This document shows, piece by piece, positions 16,522 through 26,098 of a DNA stretch of 64,000 bases (position 1 is the stretch's first letter; the number at the start of each line of letters is the position of its first letter). Position numbers and translations under genes: made by a program. This stretch comes from Neorhizobium sp. UBA3556. GTDB lineage: Bacteria; Pseudomonadota; Alphaproteobacteria; Rhizobiales; Rhizobiaceae. The stretch spans positions 1,240,001 through 1,304,000 of the forward strand of contig DFNX01000016.1 in the NCBI GenBank assembly GCA_002376235.1, in the 5' to 3' direction. A model generated the notes under the pieces. The model did not search any database. It worked only from the letters and a program-made list of their open reading frames with translations, and was not told the origin of the DNA.

Positions 16522-17403
16522 GTGGAGAATACGCAATCGATCGCAAAGGCGGCCGGATGGATGATGGCATCGATCGCCCTCTTCCTGCTCATGGCGGTTT
16601 CCGGGCGCGAGGTCACGCGCGAAATCGACGTTTTTCAGGCAATGGAAATGCGTTCGGTCATCGCCTTCGTCATGCTTCTCCCGTTCGTCTATCGTGAAGG
16701 CGGCTTCAAGGCCATGCGGACGGGTATCCTGCCGGCCCATATCGCCCGCAACATCGCCCATTATGTCGGTCAGTTTACATGGTTGATGGGCATCACCATG
16801 ATCCCGCTGGCTCAGGTGATCGCCATCGAGTTTACCGCGCCGATCTGGGCAGCCCTTATGGCGGCAGCGTTCCTTGGCGAACGCCTGACCTGGCGCAAAT
16901 GCGTGGCGATCGGCTTCGGCCTTGTCGGCGTGCTGCTGATCATCAAGCCGGGTGCCGTGCCACTTGATCCCGGCCATCTGGTAGTACTGGGTGCCGCCTT
17001 CTTCTTCGCCGTATCCTTCATCGCAACGAAGTTCCTGACGCGCACGGACAGTGCCACGAAGATCATCTTCTGGATGCTGATCATCCAGTCGATTATCGGC
17101 CTCATCCCGGCGCTACGTGTCTGGACATGGCCGTCAGCCGGCGTCTGGCCGTGGATCTTCATCATCGCGTTTACCGGCACATTCGCGCATTTCTGCCTGG
17201 CAAAGGCTCTTTCCCACGCCGATCTGACAGTGGCGATGCCAATGGACTATCTGCGCGTGCCGCTTTCGGCAGTGATCGGTTATTTCATGTATTCCGAAGG
17301 AGTAGACGCCCTGATGGCCGTCGGCGCGGCCCTGATTTTGACAGGCAATCTGTTCAACCTGCGTCGACCCAACGCCGGCCGCATTCCGCAGACGCCGGCG
17401 TAA
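16522..17403 (+). CDS. DMT-superfamily transporter with EamA domains
   Basis: A roughly 293-residue inner-membrane protein with ten predicted helices arranged as two EamA repeats, each ending with a conserved segment (AQVIAIEFTAPIWAALMAAAFLGERL in repeat 1, DYLRVPLSAVIGYFMYSEGV in repeat 2). Relatives export amino acids or other metabolites; the substrate here is unknown. The start is taken as GTG at 16522 because AGGAGG lies 9 bases before it. The upstream ATG at 16501 overlaps that ribosome binding site and would add seven residues. The gene follows the helicase by about 70 bases and may be cotranscribed. Confidence 0.85.
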   Translation: MENTQSIAKAAGWMMASIALFLLMAVSGREVTREIDVFQAMEMRSVIAFVMLLPFVYREGGFKAMRTGILPAHIARNIAHYVGQFTWLMGITMIPLAQVIAIEFTAPIWAALMAAAFLGERLTWRKCVAIGFGLVGVLLIIKPGAVPLDPGHLVVLGAAFFFAVSFIATKFLTRTDSATKIIFWMLIIQSIIGLIPALRVWTWPSAGVWPWIFIIAFTGTFAHFCLAKALSHADLTVAMPMDYLRVPLSAVIGYFMYSEGVDALMAVGAALILTGNLFNLRRPNAGRIPQTPA

Positions 17404-17406
17404 ACC

Positions 17407-18138
17407 TTATCCCTTTCGCGGGTCGTCTCGCCTCTCCAGAAGCTCGATCTGGATCTGCTGCAATTCCGCCAGACGTTCCCATTGCTTGGCCATCTGGTGG
17501 TCGATCTTCTCGTGCAATTGCCGGATTTCCAATTCGGCGCGCAGGTTGATCATATAGTCGTTTTCGGCCCTCAACCGATCCTTCTCCTCCTGCCGCTTCT
17601 GGCTCATCATGATCACCGGCGCCTGCAGGGCGGCGAGGCAGGAGAGAACGAGATTGAGAAGGATGAACGGATAGGGGTCGAAAGGCTGGGAAAAGACATT
17701 AACGACATTGATCCCCATCCAGACCACGAGGATGGCGATAAAGGACAGGATGAAGGTCCAGGAACCACCGAAGGTCGCCACCTTGTCGGCAACCATCTCG
17801 CCGAAGCTAGGCTTCCGGTCGGCAGCCGTGGTGGAACTCGTCTGAACCGTCAGCGTGCCCTTCTCAAAACTGTCCAGAACCTTCTGATCGAGATCGGAAA
17901 GCTCTCCCCGCTCCTCCTCCAGCAGCCGCTCGACATAGCGCCGGCGAAAACGGGCTAGATCCTCGTCGCAGATCAGGCTGTCAGGTCTGCAATCCTTCAC
18001 CTCCTCGGCAATCATCTCGTAGAGATGCGGCCGGAGGCTGCCCGCCTTGTGCAATCTGGAAAGCGGAAAGGTCCGCCCGCAGACGACGCATTGCCCCGTT
18101 TTGGGCTGGCCATTGCGGGCAAGCGAAGAATTGTTCAT
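17407..18138 (-). CDS. DUF1003 membrane protein with N-terminal Cys4 motif
   Basis: A 243-residue protein. Cys17, Cys20, Cys50 and Cys57 in residues 1-60 could form a zinc site (CVVC ... C-x6-C). Residues about 110-190 are the DUF1003 core, with two transmembrane helices (FILSFIAILVVWMGINVV and FILLNLVLSCLAALQAPVIMM) followed by the family signature MMSQKRQEEKDRLRAENDY. The C-terminal 50 residues are a coiled coil (LRAELEIRQLHEKIDHQM onward). Function of the family is unknown. Its start overlaps the stop of the ABC protein upstream by four bases, so the two are translationally coupled and probably work together. Confidence 0.85.
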   Translation of the reverse strand: MNNSSLARNGQPKTGQCVVCGRTFPLSRLHKAGSLRPHLYEMIAEEVKDCRPDSLICDEDLARFRRRYVERLLEEERGELSDLDQKVLDSFEKGTLTVQTSSTTAADRKPSFGEMVADKVATFGGSWTFILSFIAILVVWMGINVVNVFSQPFDPYPFILLNLVLSCLAALQAPVIMMSQKRQEEKDRLRAENDYMINLRAELEIRQLHEKIDHQMAKQWERLAELQQIQIELLERRDDPRKG

Positions 18139-19946
18139 GCCTCTTCATCCTCGGTTTCGGCAGTTTCGCCGCCATTGCCATTGGTCCCGTTCGGGTGAAG
18201 CGGCGCCACGTGATAAATCTTCGGCTTGAAGCGTGAAGCAAAATCCTCCGAGCGCCCGACATAGATAAGCGTCGTGTCCTCCAGCCCTTCCAGAACGCCG
18301 ATCAGCTGCACCCGCACTTCCGGCTCCAACCCTTCCAGAACGTCGTCCATCACGAGCCAGTCAGGTTTGCGCAAAACGGCGTTGGCCACTTGCAGCGCCG
18401 CTTCCTCTTCCTTGTCCAGAACACGGTCCCAGCGCTCCACCCTGTCCAGTTGCTCGACATAACGATCGAGCCCGACCTGCAGAAGTGCTGCCTTCAGCCC
18501 CTCATCCGTCACATCGGGAATACCGGACGGATAGGTCATGACATCCCGCAGTCTGGCGGTCGGCAGATAGCCTTCCTGTGGCATCATGATCATCCCGTCT
18601 GCCTTAGGCAGCAGGATCTCTCCTTTGCCCCAGGGCCATATGCCGGCAAGCGCCTGGAAGAACAGATGGCGGTCGGTGCCGGGATCGCCGTTGACCATCA
18701 CCTTCTCGCCGGGCTCGACGGTAAACCCCTCTTCCTTGAGCTTGATGCCGTGGCCGGCCGCTCCCCGGTCCGGTTCGCCATAGACCTCGACGGCCTTGAC
18801 CGACAGCCCATCCTTTTCCGTCCCATGCCGATAGCTGATGACCTCGCCTTCGTTTGCCGGTGTATCGGCCATCAGGAGCGCGTTGCGGAAGAAGGAAACG
18901 CGGGCAAGCGTTGCCCGCCAGTCGGCGATGACGCTGAAATTGGTCACATACCAGCGCAGCGCCGTATTCACCTGGTTGAATGCCCCGACGGCCATCATCA
19001 AGCCTCCGAAAGTCAGCTCGCCGGAAAAATACATCGGCGAGGCGATGATGATCGGCGCCACCAGCGCCAGCCAACCGAAACCGGACGACACCCAGGTAAG
19101 ATTGGTCAGCGCCCATGCAAGCTTGCGCAGCATGGCGAGCACGCCGCCAATCGCGTCTTGCACACGGGCGAGTTCGCTCGGTTCGCCGCGCGCAAGTGTG
19201 ATCGGCTTCAAGTTCTCGTTGGCGCGTACAAGCGCCGATCGAAGATCCGCCTCGCGCGCATAACGATCGGCATTAAGCCGTGCCAGCATGCTGCCCACGA
19301 CATTGCTGAGCACCGAGCCGGTCAGCGCATAAAGGATGGTTGCCCAGAGCATGTAGCCCGGAATGACGACGTGATGACCGGCGATATTGAAGCCGAAATC
19401 CGTCGAGATCGCCCAGAGCACGCCGATAAAGCTGCCGAGCAGGATGGTGGAGTTGACCAGACCGATGGCGAGCGCCGTCGTGTTTTCCGCCAGGATGCGG
19501 GTATCCTCATGCAGGCGCTGGTCGGGATTGTTGGCAATTGATCCCGCACCTGCAAGCTTCAGAGCACGCCCCGGTGTCAGCCAGACATCGGCTAGATCGC
19601 GCGCAAGCCCCTCGCGCATCTTCAAGGCGGTGGTCTGGTTGAGCCATGTCTGGATCACGTTGAGCAGCGTGAGGCAAAAAGCGATGATACCGAACACGCC
19701 GAGCTGCTTGAGGAAGCCTGCCATATCACGCCGTTCCAGCGCATCGTAGAACGGCCCGTTCCACTCATTCAGCCGGTAGGTCGCGTAGGTCGTGGCAATA
19801 ATGATGATCAGAAGCGCGATTGCGAGCATCACCAAGTGCCGCCGCACGGAAGACGCCCAGAAGGCCCCCATCATCATGCGAAGCTGGCCGGAAAGGGGAA
19901 GCTCGTAGGGCTCGGTTTCGGGTGCTGTTGTTGCCGCTTCAGACAT
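18135..19946 (-). CDS. SbmA/YddA-type ABC membrane protein with a degenerate ATPase domain
   Basis: A 603-residue protein with the layout of YddA/SbmA-like exporters: an N-terminal six-helix membrane domain (residues about 30-340, including WNGPFYDALERRD and the Gln/Arg-rich NPDQRLHEDTR typical of the BacA/SbmA fold) and a C-terminal ABC domain. That domain has lost its catalytic residues. Walker A reads GDPGTDRH (420-427) with no GK[S/T], the signature reads LDKEEEAA (510-517) instead of LSxGE, Walker B ends MDD with Asp535 where Glu is expected, and the H-loop His is missing (YVGRSED). ATP hydrolysis looks impossible by known rules. It is coupled to the DUF1003 gene. Confidence 0.85.
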   Translation of the reverse strand: MSEAATTAPETEPYELPLSGQLRMMMGAFWASSVRRHLVMLAIALLIIIIATTYATYRLNEWNGPFYDALERRDMAGFLKQLGVFGIIAFCLTLLNVIQTWLNQTTALKMREGLARDLADVWLTPGRALKLAGAGSIANNPDQRLHEDTRILAENTTALAIGLVNSTILLGSFIGVLWAISTDFGFNIAGHHVVIPGYMLWATILYALTGSVLSNVVGSMLARLNADRYAREADLRSALVRANENLKPITLARGEPSELARVQDAIGGVLAMLRKLAWALTNLTWVSSGFGWLALVAPIIIASPMYFSGELTFGGLMMAVGAFNQVNTALRWYVTNFSVIADWRATLARVSFFRNALLMADTPANEGEVISYRHGTEKDGLSVKAVEVYGEPDRGAAGHGIKLKEEGFTVEPGEKVMVNGDPGTDRHLFFQALAGIWPWGKGEILLPKADGMIMMPQEGYLPTARLRDVMTYPSGIPDVTDEGLKAALLQVGLDRYVEQLDRVERWDRVLDKEEEAALQVANAVLRKPDWLVMDDVLEGLEPEVRVQLIGVLEGLEDTTLIYVGRSEDFASRFKPKIYHVAPLHPNGTNGNGGETAETEDEEA

Positions 19947-20296
19947 CTGCGACTGGCTCCTCTCGCAATGTCATGACTCTATGCTTCCTGCAGACTTACC
20001 ATGCAGTAAAAGCTTGTACAGGCAGGCGTGCATCACCTTCGGTTTCCGCCTGTCATCACTCTATATCGGGAGCGGTCATTCAGAATTGGATGAAGCCCGT
20101 GCAAGCGATCGAACCTGCACCAATCGCCGCAAAATATAACTGCGCAATCGTCCTTGCTTTCTTGTTCTGCATTGCACAAACTCAAGTGCAATGGTGATGC
20201 CTGGCCCGCTGAACGAGGCCGAAAAACGGCATCCGCGGGAACGCCCGAAAAGGGCAAAACGAAAGCGCCCTGACGCGGGGCATTCGAAGGGACAGC
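19947..20296. promoter_or_regulatory. Upstream region of the transglutaminase operon with an 8-bp dyad
   Basis: No gene is seen here. CATTGCAC (20170-20177) and GTGCAATG (20186-20193) form a perfect inverted repeat with an eight-base spacer, about 100 bases before the first gene of the operon. It could be an operator; no known regulator was matched. The stretch also holds the unidentified promoter of the divergent ABC gene. Confidence 0.35.
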
Positions 20297-23200
20297 ATGT
20301 CGATCAAGGCGAGCATCTATCACCTCACCCATTACAAATACGACAGGCCCGTCCGTCTCGGACCCCAGATCATCCGCCTGAAACCTGCCGCCCATTCGCG
20401 CACGAAAGTGCTGTCGCATTCGCTGAAGGTCACGCCGGAAAACCATTTCGTAAATCTGCAGCAAGACCCCTACGGCAATTATCTCGCTCGGTTCGTATTC
20501 CCGGACCCGGTCACCGAGTTCAAGATCGAGGTCGATCTTGTCGCCGACATGACGGTCTACAACCCCTTCGATTTCTTCGTCGAAGAGGAAGCCACCAAAT
20601 GGCCGTTCAAATATCCTGAAGAATTGATCGAGGATCTCTCGATCTACATGATCCCGGAACCGCCCGGCCCGGCCCTGGTCGAATATTTGAAGCATTTCGA
20701 CATGTCGCCGGATCAGCCGACGGTCGATATGATCGTTGGCATCAACGCGCGACTGCAGCAGGCGATCAGCTACGTCATCCGCATGGAACCCGGCGTCCAG
20801 ACGCCCGAGGAAACGCTGACCGCAGCGCTAGGCTCCTGCCGAGATACAAGCTGGCTGCTCGTCCAGATCCTGCGCAATCTCGGTTTCGCCGCCCGTTTCG
20901 TCTCGGGCTACCTCATCCAGCTGACGCCGGACCTGAAGGCGCTCGACGGTCCTTCCGGCACGGAAGTGGATTTCACCGACCTGCACGCATGGTGCGAAGT
21001 CTATCTGCCCGGTGCCGGCTGGGTCGGCCTCGACCCGACGTCCGGTCTGCTGACCGGCGAAAGCCACATCCCGCTCGCCGCAACGCCGCATTACCGCAAT
21101 GCCGCGCCGATCTCCGGCGGTTATTTTGGCGAGGCCGCAACCTCCTTCGACTTTGCGATGAATATTGCCCGCGTTGCCGAACACCCGCGCATCACCAAGC
21201 CGTTTTCCGATGAAAGCTGGGAAGCGCTGAACGAACTCGGCGAGGACGTGGACCGGCTTCTGGCCGCTCAGGACGTGCGCCTCACCATGGGTGGCGAGCC
21301 GACCTTTGTTTCCATCGACGACTTCGAATCCGACGAATGGAACACCAGTGCCGTCGGTCCCACCAAGCGAGAAAAGGCGGACATCCTGATCCGTCGGCTG
21401 CGCGAAAAATTCGCCCCCTGCGGTTTCCTGCATTATGGTCAGGGCAAATGGTATCCGGGCGAAAGCCTGCCCCGCTGGACCTTCTCGCTCTACTGGCGCA
21501 AGGATGGCAGGCCTATCTGGCAGAACCCGGACCTCGTAGCACTCGAAGGCAGCGACAACGGCATCACAGAAGACGACTCGCAGAGCTTCCTGACCGCCGT
21601 GGCCGGCGAACTCGGCATCGAACCCGACATGGTGATGCCGGCCTATGAAGATCCTGCCGAATGGATCATCAAGGAAGGCTCGCTGCCGGACAATGTCGAT
21701 CCGTCCAATTCAAAACTGAAGGATCCGGAAGAGCGCAACCGCATCGCCCGCGTCTTCGAGCGCGGGCTGACAAAGCCGACCGGCCATGTTCTGCCCGTGC
21801 AGGCATGGAATGCGCAGGCCAGCGGGTCGCCCATCAGCCGCCGCTGGATCAGCGAAAAATGGCGTACCCGCCGCGGCCGCATCTTTCTCGTTCCCGGTGA
21901 CAGCCCTGTCGGTTATCGCCTGCCGCTTGGCACCCTGCCCTATATTCCGCCCTCGCAGTTTCCCTACATCCATGAGGCCGACCCGTCGATCCCGCGCGGT
22001 GCGCTGCCAGATACGTTCGTGCCTGCCGGGCATGTATCGCAAGGCCGGGCCATGCCGGAATCCTCGTTCAAGGCAGGCGACCCGGCCAATCTCGGCCGTA
22101 TCGAGCAGACATTGGGTGAGATCGGCGGAGCTGTACGCACCGCAATTTCCGTGGAGCCGCGCGATGGCCGCCTTTGCGTCTTCATGCCGCCTGTCGAAAG
22201 GATCGAGGACTATCTCGAACTGATCGCGGCCGCCGAAAATGCCGCCACCAAACTGGGGTTGCCGGTCCATATCGAGGGCTACGCACCACCGCATGACGAG
22301 CGCATCAACGTCATCCGCGTCGCCCCCGATCCGGGCGTCATCGAGGTCAACATCCATCCGGCATCGAGCTGGAAGGAGACGGTCGACATCACCACCGCGA
22401 TCTATGAAGAGGCCCGTCAGAGCCGTCTCGGCGCCGACAAATTCATGATCGACGGCCGCCACACCGGCACCGGTGGCGGCAACCATGTCGTGGTCGGCGG
22501 CGCCAACCCGAATGACAGCCCGTTCCTGCGCCGTCCGGACCTGTTGAAAAGCCTCGTGCTTCACTGGCAGCGCCACCCGTCGCTGTCCTATCTCTTCTCC
22601 GGCCTCTTCATCGGCCCGACGTCTCAGGCCCCGCGGATCGACGAGGCCCGCCACGACAGCCTTTACGAGCTGGAGATTGCACTCGCCCAAGTTCCCGCCC
22701 CCGGTCAGGGCGTACCGCCGCTTCCCTGGCTGGTCGACCGCCTGTTCCGCAATCTCCTGACCGACGTCACGGGCAACACCCATCGGTCGGAAATCTGCAT
22801 CGACAAGCTGTTTTCGCCAGACGGGCCGACCGGTCGCCTCGGCCTTGTCGAATTCCGCGGCTTCGAAATGCCACCGAATGCCCGCATGTCGCTCGCCCAG
22901 CAGCTTCTGGTACGCGCCCTCATCGCCCGGTTCTGGAAGAACCCGGCTCAGGGCAAGTTCGTTCGTTGGGGCACGGCGCTGGCAGACCGCTTCATGCTCG
23001 GCCATCATGTCTGGGCCGATTTCCTGGACGTGCTGCAGGACCTGCGCGAAAATGGCTTCGATCTAAGGCCCGAATGGTTCGAGGCGCAGCTCGAATTCCG
23101 CTTCCCCTTCTTCGGCGAGGTGGAATACGAAGGCGCCAAGCTGGAACTCAGGCAAGCGCTGGAGCCTTGGCATGTCATGGGCGAACAGGGCGCAATCGGC

Positions 23201-23650
23201 GGCACCGTGCGCTACGTCGACAGTTCGGTCGAGCGCCTTCAGGTGAGGTTGGAGACTTCCAACCCGTCGCGCTACACCGTCACCTGCAACGGTCGCGCTG
23301 TGCCGTTGAAGCAAACCGGCCAGTCCGATATCTCGGTCGCCGGCGTGCGCTTCAAGGCATGGCAACCACGCTCCGGCCTGCACCCGGTCCTACCGGTTAA
23401 CACGCCGCTTACATTCGACATTTATGATACATGGTCTGGCCGCGCGATTGGCGGCTGCAGATATCATGTTGCGCATCCGGGCGGCCGCAATTATGAGACT
23501 TTCCCGGTGAACGGCAACGAGGCGGAAGCGCGGCGTCTGGCGCGGTTCGAGCCCTGGGGTCACACGGCAGGATTTTATCCCCTGATGCCGGAGACGCCTT
23601 CGCCCGAATTCCCCCTGACGCTCGATCTCCGCCGGCCCCAAGGAGTATGA
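20297..23650 (+). CDS. Large transglutaminase-like protein with DUF2126 domain
   Basis: A 1,117-residue cytoplasmic protein. Residues 1-280 form a bacterial transglutaminase-like cysteine peptidase/amidase domain with its N-terminal beta region. The triad is Cys181 (LGSCRDTSW), His230 (DLHAWCEVY) and Asp246 (GLDPTSG). Residues about 290-1,110 are DUF2126, with the conserved LTMGGEPTFVSIDD, GRHTGTGGGNHVVVGG and LVEFRGFEMPP segments that suggest an amidoligase-like fold. It is first in a three-gene operon with ATP-grasp/alpha-E and a second transglutaminase. Genome-context studies of such operons predict synthesis and hydrolysis of a peptide tag or small peptide; no substrate is proven. The start has only a weak AAGGGA upstream. 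Confidence 0.88.
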   Translation: MSIKASIYHLTHYKYDRPVRLGPQIIRLKPAAHSRTKVLSHSLKVTPENHFVNLQQDPYGNYLARFVFPDPVTEFKIEVDLVADMTVYNPFDFFVEEEATKWPFKYPEELIEDLSIYMIPEPPGPALVEYLKHFDMSPDQPTVDMIVGINARLQQAISYVIRMEPGVQTPEETLTAALGSCRDTSWLLVQILRNLGFAARFVSGYLIQLTPDLKALDGPSGTEVDFTDLHAWCEVYLPGAGWVGLDPTSGLLTGESHIPLAATPHYRNAAPISGGYFGEAATSFDFAMNIARVAEHPRITKPFSDESWEALNELGEDVDRLLAAQDVRLTMGGEPTFVSIDDFESDEWNTSAVGPTKREKADILIRRLREKFAPCGFLHYGQGKWYPGESLPRWTFSLYWRKDGRPIWQNPDLVALEGSDNGITEDDSQSFLTAVAGELGIEPDMVMPAYEDPAEWIIKEGSLPDNVDPSNSKLKDPEERNRIARVFERGLTKPTGHVLPVQAWNAQASGSPISRRWISEKWRTRRGRIFLVPGDSPVGYRLPLGTLPYIPPSQFPYIHEADPSIPRGALPDTFVPAGHVSQGRAMPESSFKAGDPANLGRIEQTLGEIGGAVRTAISVEPRDGRLCVFMPPVERIEDYLELIAAAENAATKLGLPVHIEGYAPPHDERINVIRVAPDPGVIEVNIHPASSWKETVDITTAIYEEARQSRLGADKFMIDGRHTGTGGGNHVVVGGANPNDSPFLRRPDLLKSLVLHWQRHPSLSYLFSGLFIGPTSQAPRIDEARHDSLYELEIALAQVPAPGQGVPPLPWLVDRLFRNLLTDVTGNTHRSEICIDKLFSPDGPTGRLGLVEFRGFEMPPNARMSLAQQLLVRALIARFWKNPAQGKFVRWGTALADRFMLGHHVWADFLDVLQDLRENGFDLRPEWFEAQLEFRFPFFGEVEYEGAKLELRQALEPWHVMGEQGAIGGTVRYVDSSVERLQVRLETSNPSRYTVTCNGRAVPLKQTGQSDISVAGVRFKAWQPRSGLHPVLPVNTPLTFDIYDTWSGRAIGGCRYHVAHPGGRNYETFPVNGNEAEARRLARFEPWGHTAGFYPLMPETPSPEFPLTLDLRRPQGV

Positions 23651-23656
23651 CGCGAA

Positions 23657-26077
23657 TTGACGACCGGCACGGCGAGCGAACGACGCATGGATGAGGAGAT
23701 CGAACACGATCCGATCCTCGGTTATGCCGCGCTCCCCGGCGTGGCAGACGAGATGCTCGATGCCAAGGGCGAGATCAAGCCCGTTTGGCAAAATCTCATC
23801 GCCCATCTGAGCCGCCTGTCGGAAGGCGATCTTTACGAGCGTTTCGCCCGCGCCGACCGTTATCTGCGGGATGCAGGCGTCTTCTACCGAACCTATGGCG
23901 GCAGCGGCCCCGGCAGTACGGGGGAACGCAACTGGCCTCTCTCCCATATCCCGGTCCTCATCCAGGAAAACGAGTGGGAGAATATTTCCCGCGGCCTGCA
24001 GCAACGCGCCGACCTGCTCGAAGCGATGATTGCCGATATCTATGGTGAAAACCGGCTGGTGCAGGAAGGCTTTGTGCCGCCGCAACTGATCGCCGCCAAC
24101 CCGGAATTCCTGCGCCCGCTGGTCGGCGTAAAGCCGGTCGGCGGCCATTACCTGCATTTCTGCTCCTTCGAGATCGGCCGCGGCCCGGACGGCAACTGGT
24201 GGGTTCTGGCAGATCGCACACAGGCGCCATCGGGTGCAGGCTTCGCGCTGGAAAACCGCGTCGCCACCACCCGCGCGTTCTCAGACATCTATGGGGAAAC
24301 CCACGTCCATCGCCTCGCCTCCTTCTTCGGCGCCTTCCGCGATGCGCTGCAGTCACGCAAGCAATACCCGGATGACCGGATCGCCGTCCTGTCGCCCGGC
24401 CCGGCAAACGAAACCTATTTCGAACACGCCTATATCGCCCGCTATCTCGGCTTCATGCTGCTCGAAGGCGAAGACCTGACCGTCGTCAACAACCGGGTCA
24501 TGGTTCGCACCGTTGCCGGTCTCAAACCGGTCGGCGTGCTCTGGCGCCGCCTCGATGCCTCCTATGCCGATCCACTGGAACTCGACCAGAATTCGCACAT
24601 CGGCACGCCGGGCATGGTCCAGGCTCTGCGCTCCGGCTCGCTGACGCTGGTCAACGCTCTAGGCTCCGGCATTCTGGAAACCCGCGCGCTTCTCGCCTTC
24701 GCTCCCACCATCTGCCGCCGCCTTCTCGGCGAAGACCCGATCCTGCCGTCGATCGCCACATGGTGGTGCGGCCAGCCGTCCGAGCGCGAGCATGTGGCGA
24801 AAAATATCGAGCGCATGGTGATCGGCCCCGCCTATTCCCGCCTGCCCTTCTTCGACGACAACAGCCAGTCCGTTCTCGGCTCGTCGCTGCGCGAAACCGC
24901 GAAGGATACGGTCGGCGACTGGCTGGCAAGCGAAGGCGCAAAACTCGTCGGCCAGGAAGTCGTCACCCTGTCGACGACGCCAACCTGGGTCGATGGCAAG
25001 CTGACGCCGCGGCCGATGTCGCTGCGTGTCTTTGCTGCCCGCACCGAAAACGGCTGGGAAATCATGCCCGGCGGCTTTGCCCGCATCGGCACCGGCGACG
25101 ATGTCGCTGCGATCGCCATGCAGTCGGGAGGGGCTGCGGCAGACGTCTGGATCGTCTCCGACAAGCCGGTGTCAAAATCGACCCTGCTGCCGCCGGAAGA
25201 GAGCTTTACCCGCAACATGCCGGGTTCGTTGCCGAGCCGCGCCGCTGACAATCTCTACTGGCTCGGCCGTTATATCGAACGCGCCGAAGGCGCCTTGCGC
25301 ATCCTGCGCTCCTGGCACCTGCGTTACGCGGAATCGGCCGATCCGAACGCGCCGCTGCTTGCGGATGTGACCCGTTACCTGAAGTCGGTCGACATGGACA
25401 TGGTGAAGGCCGTGCCCGAACCGCTGCTTCAGAACATCAACAGCGCCATCTATTCAGCCAGCAATATCCGCGACCGTTTCTCGCCGGATGGCTGGCTGGC
25501 GCTGACCGATCTGGCAAAGACCGCCAAGCGTTTCCACGAAGCCGCCCAGCCGGGTGATGACGCCGCCCATGCCGCGACCATCCTGCTGCGCAAGCTCGCA
25601 GGCTTTGCCGGTCTCGTGCATGAAAACATGTATCGCTTCACCGGCTGGCGTTTTCTCTCCATCGGCCGCCATCTGGAGCGCGGCCTGCACATGACGCGCA
25701 TGCTGGCCCACCTCTCCGGTCCCGATGCGCCCGATGGCGCGCTCGACATGCTGCTGGAGATCGGCGACAGCGTCATGACCCACCGGCGCCGCTACAACGT
25801 CAACACGGCGCGTCTCACGGTCAACGACCTGCTCGCGCTCGATCCGCTCAACCCGCGCTCGATCCTGTTCCAGCTGAACGAGATCCGCACCGAGGTGGAA
25901 AAACTGCCCAACGCCTACGACAACGGCCAGATGTCGCCCTTCTATCGCGAGGCCATGCGGCTTCATTCCGGGCTGGCGGTCATGACGCCGGAAACGATGA
26001 ACGAGGATGTCTATCGCAGGCTGGAAAAGGATCTGGAGAACCTCTCCGATCTTCTCGGCCGAACCTATTGCAGTTGA
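23657..26077 (+). CDS. Circularly permuted ATP-grasp fused to alpha-E domain
   Basis: An 806-residue fusion. Residues about 80-480 are a type-2 circularly permuted ATP-grasp amide ligase (GERNWPLSHIPVLI, VLSPGPANETYFEHAYIARYLG, GVLWRRLDASYADPLEL, LVNALGSGILETRALLAF). Residues about 520-806 are the all-helical alpha-E domain (SRAADNLYWLGRYIERAE, ENMYRFTGWRFLSIGRHLERG). Such proteins are expected to form an amide bond using ATP; alpha-E has no known activity of its own. The start is taken as TTG at 23657 with AAGGAG 11 bases before. The ATG at 23687 (MDEEIEHDPILGY) is a plausible alternative. It lies 6 bases after the DUF2126 gene, so cotranslation is likely. Confidence 0.88.
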   Translation: MTTGTASERRMDEEIEHDPILGYAALPGVADEMLDAKGEIKPVWQNLIAHLSRLSEGDLYERFARADRYLRDAGVFYRTYGGSGPGSTGERNWPLSHIPVLIQENEWENISRGLQQRADLLEAMIADIYGENRLVQEGFVPPQLIAANPEFLRPLVGVKPVGGHYLHFCSFEIGRGPDGNWWVLADRTQAPSGAGFALENRVATTRAFSDIYGETHVHRLASFFGAFRDALQSRKQYPDDRIAVLSPGPANETYFEHAYIARYLGFMLLEGEDLTVVNNRVMVRTVAGLKPVGVLWRRLDASYADPLELDQNSHIGTPGMVQALRSGSLTLVNALGSGILETRALLAFAPTICRRLLGEDPILPSIATWWCGQPSEREHVAKNIERMVIGPAYSRLPFFDDNSQSVLGSSLRETAKDTVGDWLASEGAKLVGQEVVTLSTTPTWVDGKLTPRPMSLRVFAARTENGWEIMPGGFARIGTGDDVAAIAMQSGGAAADVWIVSDKPVSKSTLLPPEESFTRNMPGSLPSRAADNLYWLGRYIERAEGALRILRSWHLRYAESADPNAPLLADVTRYLKSVDMDMVKAVPEPLLQNINSAIYSASNIRDRFSPDGWLALTDLAKTAKRFHEAAQPGDDAAHAATILLRKLAGFAGLVHENMYRFTGWRFLSIGRHLERGLHMTRMLAHLSGPDAPDGALDMLLEIGDSVMTHRRRYNVNTARLTVNDLLALDPLNPRSILFQLNEIRTEVEKLPNAYDNGQMSPFYREAMRLHSGLAVMTPETMNEDVYRRLEKDLENLSDLLGRTYCS

Positions 26078-26098
26078 GTTGAAAGGGAGGAACGACGA

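Noticed and set aside
18390..19541. 383-codon ORF opposite the ABC protein
   Set aside because: Antisense shadow of the transporter gene, with His/Arg-rich composition typical of high-GC antisense frames.
21710..23008. 432-codon ORF opposite the DUF2126 gene
   Set aside because: Antisense shadow with no recognisable domain.
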